Assembly (NCBI GenBank): GCA_030618205.1
Contig: JAUXDR010000071.1
Location: forward strand, 1-6,079
Direction: 5' to 3'
Length of the DNA: 6,079 nucleotides
From: Deltaproteobacteria bacterium
GTDB taxonomy: Bacteria > Desulfobacterota > Dissulfuribacteria > Dissulfuribacterales > UBA3076
The translations under genes and the position numbers were made by a program. Under the pieces are notes generated by a model. That model was not told the origin of the DNA. It did no database searches and saw only the letters and a program-made list of their open reading frames with translations. Every line of letters begins with the position of its first letter. The first letter of the stretch is position 1. Positions 5,785 to 6,079 of the stretch are shown here, one piece after another.

Positions 5785-6079
5785 AACCACACGGCACAGT
5801 GTCAGGCAAAGAAAATCTGGCAGGTAGAAGCTGCGGGATCAGGACTGTTTTTCCCATCCTGAGAAAATATGCATCGGTCATGCCTGCGATAAAGTCTCTC
5901 ACAATGGCCTGGTAAGACTGCCCTTGAGCGTAGCTGTCATCCATCCCATTAAGATAATCCCTAAAAATCACTGATTCATTCCTGTCCTGTTGCAGATCAT
6001 CCAGAAAGTGTTCAAACAAAATCCTGTAGAGGTCCTTAATCTTGGATGATTCGGTTTTAATCCGGGGATTCATGTAAAT
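5783..6079 (-). CDS. C-terminal part of a dGTPase-like HD-superfamily protein (partial)
   Basis: The visible 98 or so residues look like the C-terminal helical part of deoxyguanosinetriphosphate triphosphohydrolase-like proteins, which hydrolyse dNTPs to nucleoside and triphosphate. The key stretch is IVRDFIAGMTDAYFLR, close to the conserved (V)DFIAGMTD-YxLR end of that family, preceded by helices with KIKDLYRILFEHFLDDL. The metal-binding HD motifs would lie upstream, outside the window. A Met codon at 6073-6071 could be read as a start, but the frame stays open to the edge (ATT TAC before it), there is no ribosome binding site visible, and a protein starting there would lack the catalytic domain. 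The gene therefore most likely begins beyond 6079. It could alternatively be a decayed remnant; the window cannot decide. A terminator follows at 5700-5728. Confidence 0.65.
   Translation of the reverse strand: MYMNPRIKTESSKIKDLYRILFEHFLDDLQQDRNESVIFRDYLNGMDDSYAQGQSYQAIVRDFIAGMTDAYFLRMGKTVLIPQLLPARFSLPDTVPCG

Noticed and set aside
5530..5790. An 86-codon minus-strand frame whose stop overlaps the PilZ start (TAATG)
   Set aside because: The translation is Phe/Leu-rich from AT-rich DNA, runs through the proposed terminator and repeat, and has no ribosome binding site or family features.
1..6079. CRISPR array, tRNA/rRNA genes, transposase, toxin-antitoxin or phage defence genes
   Set aside because: I saw no regularly spaced repeats, no tRNA-like cloverleaf and no proteins of these families on either strand.

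Overview
The window looks like a piece of chromosome from an anaerobic bacterium, most likely a sulfate reducer or relative (Desulfobacterota / former Deltaproteobacteria). That assignment is an inference from gene content (an oxygen-sensitive HutW-type radical SAM protein next to a flavodoxin, a PilZ protein, an HD-type dGTPase-like C-terminus), moderate GC and the style of the intergenic repeats. No rRNA or other marker gene is present to prove it.

Layout. Positions 1-304 carry no gene. They hold degenerate inverted-repeat-like sequence (about 45-192), a weak promoter candidate (187-215) and a leader hairpin (229-258). Five genes then run on the + strand: a HutW-like radical SAM protein with an extra N-terminal PCP_red-type domain (305-1894), a flavodoxin-domain protein (1928-2458), and a complete ABC importer made of a lipoprotein substrate-binding protein (2580-3611), a permease (3616-4395) and an ATPase (4392-5183). 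The three importer genes are tightly coupled (4-bp gap, then an ATGA overlap). A 121-bp spacer with a strong GC hairpin separates them from the radical SAM/flavodoxin pair. Two genes on the - strand face this cluster: a small PilZ protein (5192-5530), convergent with the ATPase gene with only 8 bp between them, and the C-terminal part of a dGTPase-like HD protein that runs off the right edge (5783-6079). A U-tailed hairpin at 5700-5728 probably terminates the dGTPase-like transcript, so the PilZ gene likely has its own promoter in the AT-rich spacer 5531-5699.

How the genes may work together. HutW/ChuW enzymes open the porphyrin ring of heme without oxygen, and a flavodoxin is a natural electron donor for a radical SAM cluster. 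The importer, however, is of the nitrate/sulfonate/thiamine-precursor (TauABC/SsuABC) class rather than the BtuCDF-like class normally used for heme. The most interesting reading is a five-gene anaerobic tetrapyrrole (or other small-molecule) uptake and processing module with an unassigned transport substrate. This is a hypothesis from co-orientation and domain content, not something the sequence proves.
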